From an uncultured Clostridia bacterium (GTDB taxonomy: Bacteria > Bacillota > Clostridia > Oscillospirales > Acutalibacteraceae), in assembly GCA_947593615.1 (NCBI GenBank), contig CANQDR010000007.1, forward strand, positions 1 through 64,000: DNA of 64,000 nucleotides. The letters run 5' to 3'. Under the pieces are notes generated by a model. The model was not told the DNA's origin, searched no databases, and worked only from the letters and a program-made list of their open reading frames with translations. Made by a program: the position numbers and the translations under genes. Below, piece by piece: positions 43,679 to 52,324 of this stretch (position 1 is its first letter; every line of letters starts with the position of its first letter).

Positions 43679-46326
43679 CTTTCAGATATCCCGAAACGGG
43701 AATAGATGTGCTTAAAAATATATCCTTTTCGATAAAACGCGGAGAATTTATAACGCTCTGCGGTCCTTCGGGATGCGGTAAAAGCACTCTTTTACGTCAG
43801 CTTAAACCCGTTCTTGCACCACACGGCGTAAAGTCAGGAGAAATTTTATTTTTTAATAAAGATATAAATGAACTGTCTTTGCGTGAGCAAAGCCAGAAAA
43901 TCGGATATGTACTGCAATCTCCCGACAATCAGATAGTCACCGATAAGGTCTGGCATGAGCTTGCTTTTGGACTTGAAAGTCTTGGATATGATAACGAAAC
44001 AATCCGCAGAAGAGTTGCAGAAACCGCAAGTTTTTTCGGAATTCACAACTGGTTTGATAAAAGCGTCACAGAGCTTTCGGGAGGACAAAAGCAAATTCTT
44101 AATCTTGCTTCTGTTATGGCTATGCAGCCCGAAGTGCTTATTCTGGATGAACCTACAAGCCAACTCGATCCGATTGCAGCTGCTGATTTTCTCGCCTGCA
44201 TTTCAAAAATCAACCGTGAACTCGGCACAACGATCTTAATTACCGAGCACAGACTTGACGAAGTGCTTCCTCAAAGCAATCGTGTTCTTGTCATTGAAAA
44301 CGGTGTAATCGTATCATATGATACACCTGTAAATACGGGTAAAAATCTTAAAAGCTGCGGCAGTAAATCATTTTTATCACTTCCTGCGCCAATGAGGATT
44401 TGGGAATCCGTATGCAGTGACGAATCAAATTGTCCGATAACTGCCGCACAGGGCAGAGAATGGCTTGAAAATTATTCTAAAAGCCACAAACTCTATGAAC
44501 TTTATCCCGAAAGGATTCCTGAACACAGTAACAAAGTTGCTGTACGGCTGAAAAATGTCTGGTTCAGGTATGAAAAAAATTCTCCCGATATTGTTAAGGG
44601 ACTTTCTCTTAACGCTTATCAAGGAGAATTTGTTGCCGTTCTCGGCGGAAACGGTACAGGAAAAACTACTATGCTGTCACTTATCAGCGGTATTAATAAG
44701 CCGTATAGGGGAGAAGTTAAGCTTACTGATTATCATAGCAATGAAAGTGATATAAAAACTGCCGTACTTCCGCAAAATCCTCAAAATTTATTTGTAAAGA
44801 AAACTGTTCTTGAAGATTTAAAAGAAGTATTTGACGGCAGAAAAATTGATACAGATGAAAAAAACAGACGTTTAAATGATGCAGTATCGCTGTGTCGGCT
44901 TGAAAAGTTTCTTAACAGCCACCCCTATGATTTATCAGGAGGCGAGCAACAGCGAGCCGCTCTTGCAAAGGTGTTGCTTTTGCGGCCTGAAATTTTGCTT
45001 CTTGACGAGCCTACAAAGGGACTTGACTCAGAATTTAAAATTGTTTTTGCAGATATAGTAAAATCACTCACAGACACAGGCGTAACAGTAATTATGGTAA
45101 GTCACGATATAGAATTCTGTGCCCGATTTGCTCATCGGTGTGTTATGCTGTTTAACGGAGAGATTGTATCTCAGGGTACTCCCAGAGAATTTTTTGCCTC
45201 CAACAGCTTTTATGTTACTTCTTCAAACAGAATGTCTAAAAATATTATAGAGAATGCAGTCACTGCTGAAGACGTAATCTATTGCTGTACGGGAAAAACA
45301 AGTAATGATGATAGTTTAACTGTTAAAACTAAGCTTTATGATAACAGGCTTTATTTTGAAAATAAGAATATCATTAAAGACAAAAATAAAAAACTGCCTA
45401 AATGGAAATGCGTTCTCGGTGCATTTTCAGCATTGCTTTTGATTTTCAGCATTTTTATAAACCTTGATTATTTAAGTTTTTTTAATTCAAAAACTTTGCC
45501 GCTTTGGGGTAATTTTATTTTAGTTGCAACACCTGTTATTTTGCTAATGATTTCTTTTGGTTCAAAATCCAAGCGTTCAATTGATGAAATAAGAATGGAT
45601 AAATCAAACCGCAAAATACCCAAGAGAACCATTGCCGCAGCTATAATAATATTATTCGCCGTGCCACTTACAATTTTTGTTGGTGTTACATATCTTCAGG
45701 ACCAAAAATATCTTTTTATATCACTGCTTGTAGTGATTGAGTGTATGCTTCCTTTCTTTATGATTTTTGAGGGCAAAAAACCGCAGGCGAGAGAGCTGAT
45801 AATAATTGCCGTGCTTTGTGCAATTGCCATATCAAGCAGAGCAATTTTTTCTATGCTGCCACAGTTTAAGCCGGTAATTGCACTTGTTATCATTTCAGGA
45901 GTTGCCTTCGGCGGTGAAACCGGTTTTCTTGTTGGCGCAGTAACAATGCTTGTGTCAAATGTTTTGTTCAGTCAGGGAGTATGGACTCCATGGCAGATGT
46001 TTGCAGCAGGCATAATAGGATTTATTTCTGGAATATTGTTTAAAAAGGGACTTTTAAGCCGCAACAGAGCCGCTCTTTGTACATTTGGCTTTTTTATTAC
46101 AATAATAGTGTATGGCGGAATTATGAATTTTTCATCTGCCGTTATGGCTCACGCAACTATAAATTTTGAAACATTACTTACGTTTTATCAGACAGGCTTT
46201 CCTATGGATATCGTACATGGTCTGTCAACTTTTGCTTTTCTTTACTTTGCCGCTGAGCCAATGCTTGAAAAACTCGACAGAGTTAAGGTAAAATACGGAT
46301 TAGTTAATGTAAAAGGGACTGCGTAA
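43651..46326 (+). CDS. Fused ECF ATPases (EcfA-EcfA') and S-component-like membrane domain
   Basis: 891 residues in one chain. ABC domain 1: Walker A GPSGCGKST (38-46), LSGGQKQ (142-148), LILDEPTSQLD (163-173). ABC domain 2: Walker A GGNGTGKTT (332-340), LSGGEQQR (428-435), LLLDEPTKGLD (449-459). From about 600 to 885 is a membrane domain: two or three extra helices, then RELIIIAVLCAIAISSRA, LPQFKPVIALVIISGVAFGG and WTPWQMFAAGIIGFISG. This resembles ECF S components of the predicted cobalamin (CbrT) type. AAGGAGG precedes the ATG inside ecfT. ATPase-S fusions make a dedicated rather than shared-module transporter. Confidence 0.88.
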   Translation: MEAFKVINLTFRYPETGIDVLKNISFSIKRGEFITLCGPSGCGKSTLLRQLKPVLAPHGVKSGEILFFNKDINELSLREQSQKIGYVLQSPDNQIVTDKVWHELAFGLESLGYDNETIRRRVAETASFFGIHNWFDKSVTELSGGQKQILNLASVMAMQPEVLILDEPTSQLDPIAAADFLACISKINRELGTTILITEHRLDEVLPQSNRVLVIENGVIVSYDTPVNTGKNLKSCGSKSFLSLPAPMRIWESVCSDESNCPITAAQGREWLENYSKSHKLYELYPERIPEHSNKVAVRLKNVWFRYEKNSPDIVKGLSLNAYQGEFVAVLGGNGTGKTTMLSLISGINKPYRGEVKLTDYHSNESDIKTAVLPQNPQNLFVKKTVLEDLKEVFDGRKIDTDEKNRRLNDAVSLCRLEKFLNSHPYDLSGGEQQRAALAKVLLLRPEILLLDEPTKGLDSEFKIVFADIVKSLTDTGVTVIMVSHDIEFCARFAHRCVMLFNGEIVSQGTPREFFASNSFYVTSSNRMSKNIIENAVTAEDVIYCCTGKTSNDDSLTVKTKLYDNRLYFENKNIIKDKNKKLPKWKCVLGAFSALLLIFSIFINLDYLSFFNSKTLPLWGNFILVATPVILLMISFGSKSKRSIDEIRMDKSNRKIPKRTIAAAIIILFAVPLTIFVGVTYLQDQKYLFISLLVVIECMLPFFMIFEGKKPQARELIIIAVLCAIAISSRAIFSMLPQFKPVIALVIISGVAFGGETGFLVGAVTMLVSNVLFSQGVWTPWQMFAAGIIGFISGILFKKGLLSRNRAALCTFGFFITIIVYGGIMNFSSAVMAHATINFETLLTFYQTGFPMDIVHGLSTFAFLYFAAEPMLEKLDRVKVKYGLVNVKGTA

Positions 46327-46344
46327 CAGTCCCTTATTTTTTTT
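46313..46344 (+). terminator. Intrinsic terminator of the B12 operon
   Basis: 9-bp stem AAGGGACTG / CAGTCCCTT then ATTTTTTTT. It overlaps the last codons of the fused ATPase gene. Confidence 0.92.
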
Positions 46345-46454
46345 GCTGAAGCATAATAATATAATTTAATTAATTGATTATAATCATATAATGATGTATA
46401 ATTATTGTAATATATTATATTTCACCTCGCATATTTTTTGTTAGAGGTGATGCT

Positions 46455-47165
46455 ATGAATTGTAAAAAAATCATATTTTCGTTTGTTTGTGTTGTTATGT
46501 TTTTTTCATTTATCATACTGATGGTATCGTCCGTATCAAATATAAAATTGGCTGTATCTACAGAAAGTGTAAAATCCTATCCTAAGCTTGTAATAGATGC
46601 TGGTCACGGTGGGGAAGACGGAGGAGCTGTAAATGACAGCGGCGTACTTGAAAAAGATATAAACCTTGTTATAGCAAACGATACTGCGTCATTGCTCCGA
46701 TTTTTTGGGTTTGATGTTGTGCAAACCAGAACACAGGACACGGCTCTTTCAACCGACGGTGATACAATACGTTCACGCAAAGTAGCCGATATGAAAAAAC
46801 GTCTTGAAATATTCAATTCATCCGATGACAATATAATTATAAGTATTCATCAGAATAAATTTCCTGAAAACAAATATCACGGTACTCAAATTTTTTATTC
46901 ACCGAACAATCCAAGCAGCAAAGAGCTTGCCGACAGTATAAAATTTTCTGTAAAAGGATTGCTTCAGCCTGAAAATGAAAGAGAGTGCAAACAGGCTGAC
47001 AGCGGAATTTATCTGCTGAAAAACACCGATAAACCTGCTGTTATTGTTGAGTGCGGATTTATATCAAACAATGATGAATGTAAAAAACTGCTTACAGATG
47101 ATTATCAGAAACAGATGTCATATTCAATTGTTGCAGGCTTTTTAAATTATTATAATACAAATTAA
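46455..47165 (+). CDS. cwlD: Germination-type N-acetylmuramoyl-L-alanine amidase CwlD
   Basis: 236 residues. An N-terminal signal anchor (about 8-28) leads to an Amidase_3 catalytic domain with VIDAGHGGEDGGAV (zinc His), EKDINL (zinc Glu), SIHQNKF (zinc His) and VECGFISN (catalytic Glu). In spore formers CwlD removes the stem peptide in muramic-lactam formation of cortex peptidoglycan. GAGGTGATGCT is the RBS. The host's sigE and spoIIGA support the assignment over a vegetative amidase. Confidence 0.87.
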   Translation: MNCKKIIFSFVCVVMFFSFIILMVSSVSNIKLAVSTESVKSYPKLVIDAGHGGEDGGAVNDSGVLEKDINLVIANDTASLLRFFGFDVVQTRTQDTALSTDGDTIRSRKVADMKKRLEIFNSSDDNIIISIHQNKFPENKYHGTQIFYSPNNPSSKELADSIKFSVKGLLQPENERECKQADSGIYLLKNTDKPAVIVECGFISNNDECKKLLTDDYQKQMSYSIVAGFLNYYNTN

Positions 47166-47186
47166 CAGAAAACAGGATGTGTAATA

Positions 47187-48554
47187 ATGGCTTCAAAAAT
47201 TAAAAGCGTGTATATATGTTCGGAATGTGGATACGAATCGCCGAAATGGTACGGAAAATGCCCGTCCTGCGGCGAATGGAATACTATGAATGAAGAAGTT
47301 AAGGAAACCTCAAAAAATTTATCAGCGGCTAAATCTCGCTCTTTTTCAAGCTTTTCAAAACCCGATGCGATAGGAGAAATATCCACAGAAGACGAACACC
47401 GTTATGACACGGGAAGCACAGAGCTCAACAGAGTGCTTGGCGGAGGTATAGTTCGCGGAAGCCTTATTCTGCTTGGCGGTGACCCCGGAATAGGAAAATC
47501 CACAGTCCTTATGCAGATATGTCAGTATTTGGGCGATAATCTCAAGATATTGTACGTATCGGGAGAGGAATCAAAGCGACAGTTAAAACTAAGAGCAGTC
47601 AGACTTGGAGTAGACTCACCGAATCTTTTTGTAATGACCGAGACAGATATTGAAATAGTGTGCGAACAAATTAAATCGGCTAAGCCCGATTTAGTAATGA
47701 TTGACTCAATTCAGACAATGAATTTAGCAGAACTTAGCTCATCTCCCGGAAGCGTCACTCAGGTAAGGGAATGTACAAATATGCTGATGAGGACTGCAAA
47801 AAGCTGTGAAGTTCCAATGTTTATTGTAGGTCATGTAAATAAAGAAGGTTCAATTGCCGGACCTAAGGTACTTGAACATATTGTAGATACTGTACTTCAT
47901 TTTGAAGGCGACAAGCAAATGAGCTGTCGTATTCTTCGTGCTGTTAAAAACCGTTATGGCTCTACCAATGAAATCGGTGTATTTGAAATGACTGATAAAG
48001 GCTTGCAGGAGGTAGAAAATCCGTCTGTAATGCTTCTTTCGGGCAGGCCGAAGAATGTTTCGGGAACTTGCGTAACTTGCACTGTTGAAGGTTCAAGACC
48101 TATACTTGCAGAAACTCAGGGACTGGCTACACAGAGCGGATACGGAAATGCTCGCAGAATGGCGACAGGATTTGATTACAACAGGCTTTCAATGTTGCTT
48201 GCCGTACTTGAAAAAAGGGCAGGATATTATTTTTCAAACTGTGATACATATATCAATATCGTAGGAGGTCTAAGAGTTGACGAGCCTGCGATTGATTTGT
48301 CAATTGCAATGGCTTTAATAAGCAGTCTTAAAGATACTCCCATAGACGAAAAATCCGTCGTTTTCGGCGAAATCGGACTTGCAGGAGAAATCAGAGCCGT
48401 GTCACAGGCTCAAATGAGAATCAATGAGGCAGTAAGACTTGGATTTGATAAAATAATCTTACCTTATCATAATTTAAAAAACGTTCATTGCGATGGGGCT
48501 CAGCTTATAGGCGTCAAAAATATACGTCAGGCTTTTGAGGCTATAAGCAGATGA
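47187..48554 (+). CDS. radA: DNA repair protein RadA
   Basis: 455 residues. The zinc finger has Cys11, Cys14, Cys25, Cys28 (CSECGYESPKWYGKCPSCGEW). Walker A is GGDPGIGKSTV (about 91-101), the RadA-specific motif KNRYGSTNEIGVF is present, and a C-terminal Lon-like (P domain) region follows (GGLRVDEPAIDLSIAMAL). RadA is a branch-migration helicase in recombination. It overlaps the next gene by 4 nt. Confidence 0.96.
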   Translation: MASKIKSVYICSECGYESPKWYGKCPSCGEWNTMNEEVKETSKNLSAAKSRSFSSFSKPDAIGEISTEDEHRYDTGSTELNRVLGGGIVRGSLILLGGDPGIGKSTVLMQICQYLGDNLKILYVSGEESKRQLKLRAVRLGVDSPNLFVMTETDIEIVCEQIKSAKPDLVMIDSIQTMNLAELSSSPGSVTQVRECTNMLMRTAKSCEVPMFIVGHVNKEGSIAGPKVLEHIVDTVLHFEGDKQMSCRILRAVKNRYGSTNEIGVFEMTDKGLQEVENPSVMLLSGRPKNVSGTCVTCTVEGSRPILAETQGLATQSGYGNARRMATGFDYNRLSMLLAVLEKRAGYYFSNCDTYINIVGGLRVDEPAIDLSIAMALISSLKDTPIDEKSVVFGEIGLAGEIRAVSQAQMRINEAVRLGFDKIILPYHNLKNVHCDGAQLIGVKNIRQAFEAISR

Positions 48555-49246
48555 GTATTTTTGTAATGTCGGACAAATATCCGCAGTTTTGTGCAAAGAT
48601 TAAAAAACTTGGTTATAACGTTATAGCTTCCGATACTATCGGTGCTTTTCCTGTTCCTGAACAAAAACATGTAGATATGCAGATTTTGCCTATCAATAAT
48701 GATATTTTTTTATTAAATGAGTGTACTTCTCTTATAAACAAGTTTAATTCTAAAAATCTGATTTTTTGTAAGAACATGGCAGGGCAGACTTATCCTGAAA
48801 ATATTCTCCTGAATTTTTTATTTCTAAATAATACCCTATACGGAAAAATGTCTGCTATTGACCCAAATTTACTTGAATATTGCATATTTTATAATATCCG
48901 AATGGTTAATGTAAAACAGGGATATGCCCGATGTTCTGCATTAGTTATAAATGAAAATGCCGTTATTACATCAGACACTTCAATAGAAAAAGCGTTAAAA
49001 GAAAACGGTGCGGACGTACTAAAAATTTCCTCGGGAAACATAGCACTTAAGGGTTATGACTACGGCTTTATAGGCGGTGCAGGGGGGAGGCTTGATAAAA
49101 ATACATTAGTATTTTTCGGAGATGCTGAAAAACATCCTGATTATAACTTAATTATTAAATTTTGCAATAAGTATAATATAAAAATTAAAATTATATGCAA
49201 AGAAATGCCGCTCACTGATATAGGCGGAATTGTAAAAGTTTTTTAA
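48551..49246 (+). CDS. Uncharacterised protein, DUF6873/GME-fold-like
   Basis: 231 residues, cytoplasmic, no signal or TM. Sequence blocks such as VNVKQGYARCSALVI and GGAGGRLDKNTLVFFGD recall the DUF6873 family with a guanidino-modifying-enzyme-like fold, found in Clostridia. No reaction is known to me for this family. The ATG overlaps the radA stop by 4 nt, so it is co-translated with radA. Family name from memory, moderate confidence. Confidence 0.55.
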   Translation: MSIFVMSDKYPQFCAKIKKLGYNVIASDTIGAFPVPEQKHVDMQILPINNDIFLLNECTSLINKFNSKNLIFCKNMAGQTYPENILLNFLFLNNTLYGKMSAIDPNLLEYCIFYNIRMVNVKQGYARCSALVINENAVITSDTSIEKALKENGADVLKISSGNIALKGYDYGFIGGAGGRLDKNTLVFFGDAEKHPDYNLIIKFCNKYNIKIKIICKEMPLTDIGGIVKVF

Positions 49247-49253
49247 ATAGTAA

Positions 49254-49295
49254 AAAAGCAAGCAGTTTCTTATTTATTAACTGCTTGCTTTTATA
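49254..49295. terminator. Bidirectional terminator
   Basis: 12-bp stem AAGCAAGCAGTT / AACTGCTTGCTT with flanking A and T runs, between convergent genes. Confidence 0.88.
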
Positions 49296-49308
49296 TTATA
49301 AATAATAA

Positions 49309-50304
49309 TTACTGTTTTGTATTAGTAGTGTCTTTTTTTGTAATGTTAGATAGGGGATTTTTATCAGCCGCATTTTTCATCTGATCGGAGCTTAAATGTG
49401 TGTAAATCTCCGTTGTGCTGAGATTCTCATGGCCTAGAACTTCTTTTAAAACCCGAACATCAACTCCGCCGTGCTGATACATAAGTGTAGCGGCAGTATG
49501 TCTGAGTTTATGGCATGAATATCCCTGAGCGTTTAATCCTATTTTTTCAAGATACTTATAAACCATAGCCTGAATTGTCTTAACAGACATTCTTTGATGA
49601 TTTCTGCTGATAAAAAGAGCGTTTTTATCTTTTACTCCGTCAACAGGACGAACCTTTTTATAATCATTTATTGCCGAAATACAGGCAGAATTCAAATATA
49701 TAACTCTCTCTTTATTGCCTTTACCTACAACTCGAATGGTGTTATCTGTTCTGATATCGCTAAAATTCAGTCCTGCCATTTCCGAAACACGCAATCCACA
49801 ATTTAAAAACAGGGTAATTATTGCATAATCACGCTCTTTATAAGGACCTTCAACCGCGTTTAATAATTCGATACTTTGTTCGAATGTTAGATATTTGGGA
49901 AGTGATTTTTTCTTCTTCGGTACTTCAAGCTCGGCAATTGGATTTTTATCAAGTAAATGTTTTTTAGTGAAGAGGTAGTTAAAATATCCTTTCAGACTTG
50001 AGCATTTGCGCGCGCGGGAAGCGCTTTGATTGTTTCGCTGACGCATAAGGTAATCCATATACTCGTAAGCGTCATTTAGCGTAATAGTTTTTATAAGTTC
50101 AAGATTAACATCATCAATTTTTATTTTATCAAACTCAGTATCAGAAGAAACTAAACCTCGGTTTAATTTGACATATCTGAAAAATGTGCGCAAGTCTATA
50201 TAATATTCATCTACAGTTTTTTGAGATTTACCTCTGATAGTCTGCAAATAATAAAGATATTCCTTTATAATCTGCGGAGCCTCGTCACGAAATGAAACAG
50301 CCAT
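49309..50304 (-). CDS. Tyrosine recombinase, XerC/XerD-like
   Basis: 331 residues. The N-terminal SAM-like core-binding domain (about 8-120, with YLYYLQTIRGKSQKTVDEY) is followed by the catalytic domain with all active residues: Arg in CGLRVSEMAGL, Lys in VGKGNKERV, HKLRHTAATL (His and Arg), LGHENLSTTEIYTH (His and Tyr). It resembles housekeeping XerC/XerD, slightly longer than the usual 300. It lies just outside the tandem element and is not part of the repeat, so it is host. Whether it is the true chromosome-dimer recombinase is not shown. Confidence 0.85.
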   Translation of the reverse strand: MAVSFRDEAPQIIKEYLYYLQTIRGKSQKTVDEYYIDLRTFFRYVKLNRGLVSSDTEFDKIKIDDVNLELIKTITLNDAYEYMDYLMRQRNNQSASRARKCSSLKGYFNYLFTKKHLLDKNPIAELEVPKKKKSLPKYLTFEQSIELLNAVEGPYKERDYAIITLFLNCGLRVSEMAGLNFSDIRTDNTIRVVGKGNKERVIYLNSACISAINDYKKVRPVDGVKDKNALFISRNHQRMSVKTIQAMVYKYLEKIGLNAQGYSCHKLRHTAATLMYQHGGVDVRVLKEVLGHENLSTTEIYTHLSSDQMKNAADKNPLSNITKKDTTNTKQ

Positions 50305-50403
50305 AAAATCACCACATAATAAGTTTTTATATTTATAAGTCTTGATTATTTATGAGTAAATTATATCATAAATGGGAGGAGTTATATAATTCCAATCTTT
50401 AAT

Positions 50404-50425
50404 ATTTGGGCAATTATACAAAATG
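50404..50425 (+). repeat. 22-bp direct repeat, left end of element (attL-like)
   Basis: First of three identical copies of a 22-bp repeat beginning ATTTGGGCAATTATACAAAA. It marks the boundary between host DNA upstream of the xer-like gene and element copy 1. Confidence 0.9.
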
Positions 50426-50627
50426 CCTGTTTTTGTATTGGTAGGCAGTAAAGTCCTTATAAATGGCGGCGGCGGTCTGTGTTTATCTGCTTTTCGGGTT
50501 ATTGCTTTGCTTCGCTTCCAATTAGCATATAATTTTTGTTTTGTTTAGTTGGTTAGTCGCTTTGCTATTCGATACTGTTTTTTCAAGGCTTCCATTTGAT
50601 GTTTTGTCTGTCGGTAGCTGTATCGTA

Positions 50628-50668
50628 GCGTTTCGGAGTGTGCCGCGCGAGTGGCGCGCCCGAAACGC
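50628..50668. repeat. Hairpin A of the element (copy 1)
   Basis: 9-bp stem GCGTTTCGG / CCGAAACGC enclosing a GC-rich inner repeat. A related hairpin (B) sits near the other end of the unit at 54046. Shared sequence TCGGAGTG…GCGCCCGA suggests both are recognised by the same factor, possibly Rep or Int. Copy 2 is at 54675-54715. Confidence 0.6.
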
Positions 50669-50739
50669 GGTATATGGAGCGTTTCTGCTTTATCCCGTGG
50701 CTTCTGTATCAAGTATATTTTATCCTGTGAGCGTGCGTT

Positions 50740-50758
50740 CCCCCGATTGTATCGGGGG
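50740..50758. repeat. Perfect 8-bp GC-rich hairpin (copy 1)
   Basis: CCCCCGAT-TGT-ATCGGGGG, followed by CGGAGGGGG. There is no T-tract, so it is probably not a terminator. Candidate structural element of the replication region. Copy 2 is at 54787-54805. Confidence 0.5.
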
Positions 50759-50924
50759 CGGAGGGGGTTAAGCTGTATTTTTTATGCCGCCGAGGTATTT
50801 ATCTGCTTTTTAATTGCTTCCCTCATTTATGTTTGCAATGCCGAGTAAAACAAAACCGCCACAACTTGGTAGCTTGTGACGGCTCTGTTTAATGAACGTA
50901 TCCCGTTCGCGTGCAACTTTATTG

Positions 50925-51040
50925 TAACAGAACCTTTTTTATTTGTCAACATATATTTGCTTTTTCTTGTCTGTGCTTTTGTTTGTGCATTTATTGCTTA
51001 CTCCTTTTTTATTTGCGGCACTTTAAAAGAGGTTCTGTTA
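50925..51040 (+). promoter_or_regulatory. Inverted repeats in the rep leader (copy 1)
   Basis: TAACAGAACCTTTTTT (50925-50940) pairs with AAAAGAGGTTCTGTTA (51025-51040), 16 bp with one wobble. A smaller hairpin (CCGCCACAA / TTGTGACGG) lies just upstream at 50856-50882. Both are in the untranslated region before the likely rep start, so they could control rep expression or replication. The track ORF covering this leader is probably not translated. Copy 2 is at 54972-55087. Confidence 0.5.
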
Positions 51041-51120
51041 TCTGCACTCCTTTGTCACTTTTCGTGTTTTCTGAGGGCTTCTTTATATACTTGATATATA
51101 GGACAGTATTCCGTCAGTTT

Positions 51121-52002
51121 ATGGATAAAATTGCTATTTTAAGAAAAGGCAAATCTCTTTCGGTGACTGCTGAGGAGTGCAAATATAATTCTCGAATTAA
51201 GCTGTACCCCTCAAGCTGTAATGCTGATGAATGGCTTCCTGTTCAACAAATGGTTTCGACTTCTTTTATCTTTAATCCTGATAATGTGACCTTAGATAAA
51301 AAGTCGATTACTCCGAAGATTTTTAAAGGTGATGAAGCATATTCTCCCGACAGGGAATTGCTTGAGCAACAGAACGCTTTGCGCGCTTTAAGACGTGCAA
51401 AGTGTAAACTCTATGACCTTATCAGATGTAATCTTGACTTGCGTTATTTTGTTACTCTCACTATATCTTCCGAACACTGCAACAGGGAAAATTACAGTGA
51501 GGTAATTAAAAAATTCAGCACTTGGACTGACAACAAAGTAAGGCGCAAAGGCTTGAAATATGTCGGCGTTGTTGAACGTCACAAGAAAAGTAACGGCTTG
51601 CATTTTCATTTGCTGTGCAATAATGCTCTTGATTATGTGCTGAGCGGCACTGTTAAAGTGCCGAACCATAAAAAACCGATTAAGGTTTCTACTGCCGACC
51701 GTTACCATATTCCTGAATCTGACTGGCAGTTCGTGTACAACATTCCGGAATGGAAGTTTGGTTTTACTACTGCCATTGAAATTATTAATGATGATAAACT
51801 GTTGAAATGCTCGCATTATCTGTGTAAATATCTGACTAAGGATTTTGAAAAAATCGGCGGCAGATATTATTATAACGGCGGAAAGCTGTTAAGACCTCGT
51901 TATGAGTATTCGGTTGTTTCTTTTAATGACGTTGTTGAGGATTACGCTTTCTGCATTGACGGTACTGATTTGAATTTTAAGGTGATTAACTTTGAGGATT
52001 AA
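51121..52002 (+). CDS. HUH rolling-circle replication initiator, G2P-like (copy 1)
   Basis: 293 residues from the ATG at 51121; the track start at 50911 adds a hydrophobic, hairpin-coded leader that looks untranslated. Rep motif 1 is FVTLTISS (about 110-117). The metal-binding HUH motif is GLHFHLLCNN (His161, His163). Candidate catalytic tyrosines are in HYLCKYLTKD (Tyr233, Tyr237). This is the pattern of G2P/ORF2-type replication proteins of filamentous phages and small plasmids, which nick one strand and start rolling-circle synthesis. The stop overlaps the next small ORF by 11 nt. Confidence 0.82.
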   Translation: MDKIAILRKGKSLSVTAEECKYNSRIKLYPSSCNADEWLPVQQMVSTSFIFNPDNVTLDKKSITPKIFKGDEAYSPDRELLEQQNALRALRRAKCKLYDLIRCNLDLRYFVTLTISSEHCNRENYSEVIKKFSTWTDNKVRRKGLKYVGVVERHKKSNGLHFHLLCNNALDYVLSGTVKVPNHKKPIKVSTADRYHIPESDWQFVYNIPEWKFGFTTAIEIINDDKLLKCSHYLCKYLTKDFEKIGGRYYYNGGKLLRPRYEYSVVSFNDVVEDYAFCIDGTDLNFKVINFED

Positions 52003-52219
52003 TACTAAAACCATTGAAATTTTGGTGTCGGGTTTTGAATGTGAGGACGATTTATACTGCGCCGCCATTGGTGCCGCTATGGGATTGCAGACTAAATACC
52101 GTTCCTCTCTTGTGCCTGTTATCGTTAAAAACGCTTCTGACGATTTTTTCGGCAACAGCTATGATATTATATTCAAGTATCACGATTTGTCAGGCAAAGA
52201 CAAATTAAAGATTAATTAG
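51992..52219 (+). CDS. Small protein overlapping rep (copy 1)
   Basis: 75 residues starting with TTG at 51992, overlapping the rep stop by 11 nt in another frame, which suggests translational coupling. No TM segment. No family recognised. The position after a G2P-like Rep recalls small ssDNA-binding proteins of filamentous phage, but no sequence evidence supports that. A hairpin near CACGCGCTTTTTGGCTCGTG follows at about 52219. Confidence 0.5.
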   Translation: MRINTKTIEILVSGFECEDDLYCAAIGAAMGLQTKYRSSLVPVIVKNASDDFFGNSYDIIFKYHDLSGKDKLKIN

Positions 52220-52324
52220 CACGCGCTTTTTGGCTCGTGCTTTTTTCGCATTATTCTGAATTTACTTTTTTAGGATTGTAAATTCACTCTCGTTTGTTTT
52301 TCGTTTTTATGATATAATTAAATT

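Noticed and set aside
49309-50304. XerC/D-like gene as part of the mobile element
   Set aside because: It lies outside the 22-bp repeats and is present once, while everything in the element is present twice. It also has the full housekeeping architecture.
50541-50848. ORFs of 76 and 65 residues at the left end of each element copy
   Set aside because: They run through the GC-rich hairpins, overlap each other in two frames and have no ribosome binding site; the translations look like read-through of structure.
50911-51120. Hydrophobic N-terminal extension of Rep as given in the ORF track
   Set aside because: The extension is Cys/Phe-rich, coded by a leader with long inverted repeats, and not seen in HUH Rep proteins. 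The internal ATG at 51121 starts the family-like region.
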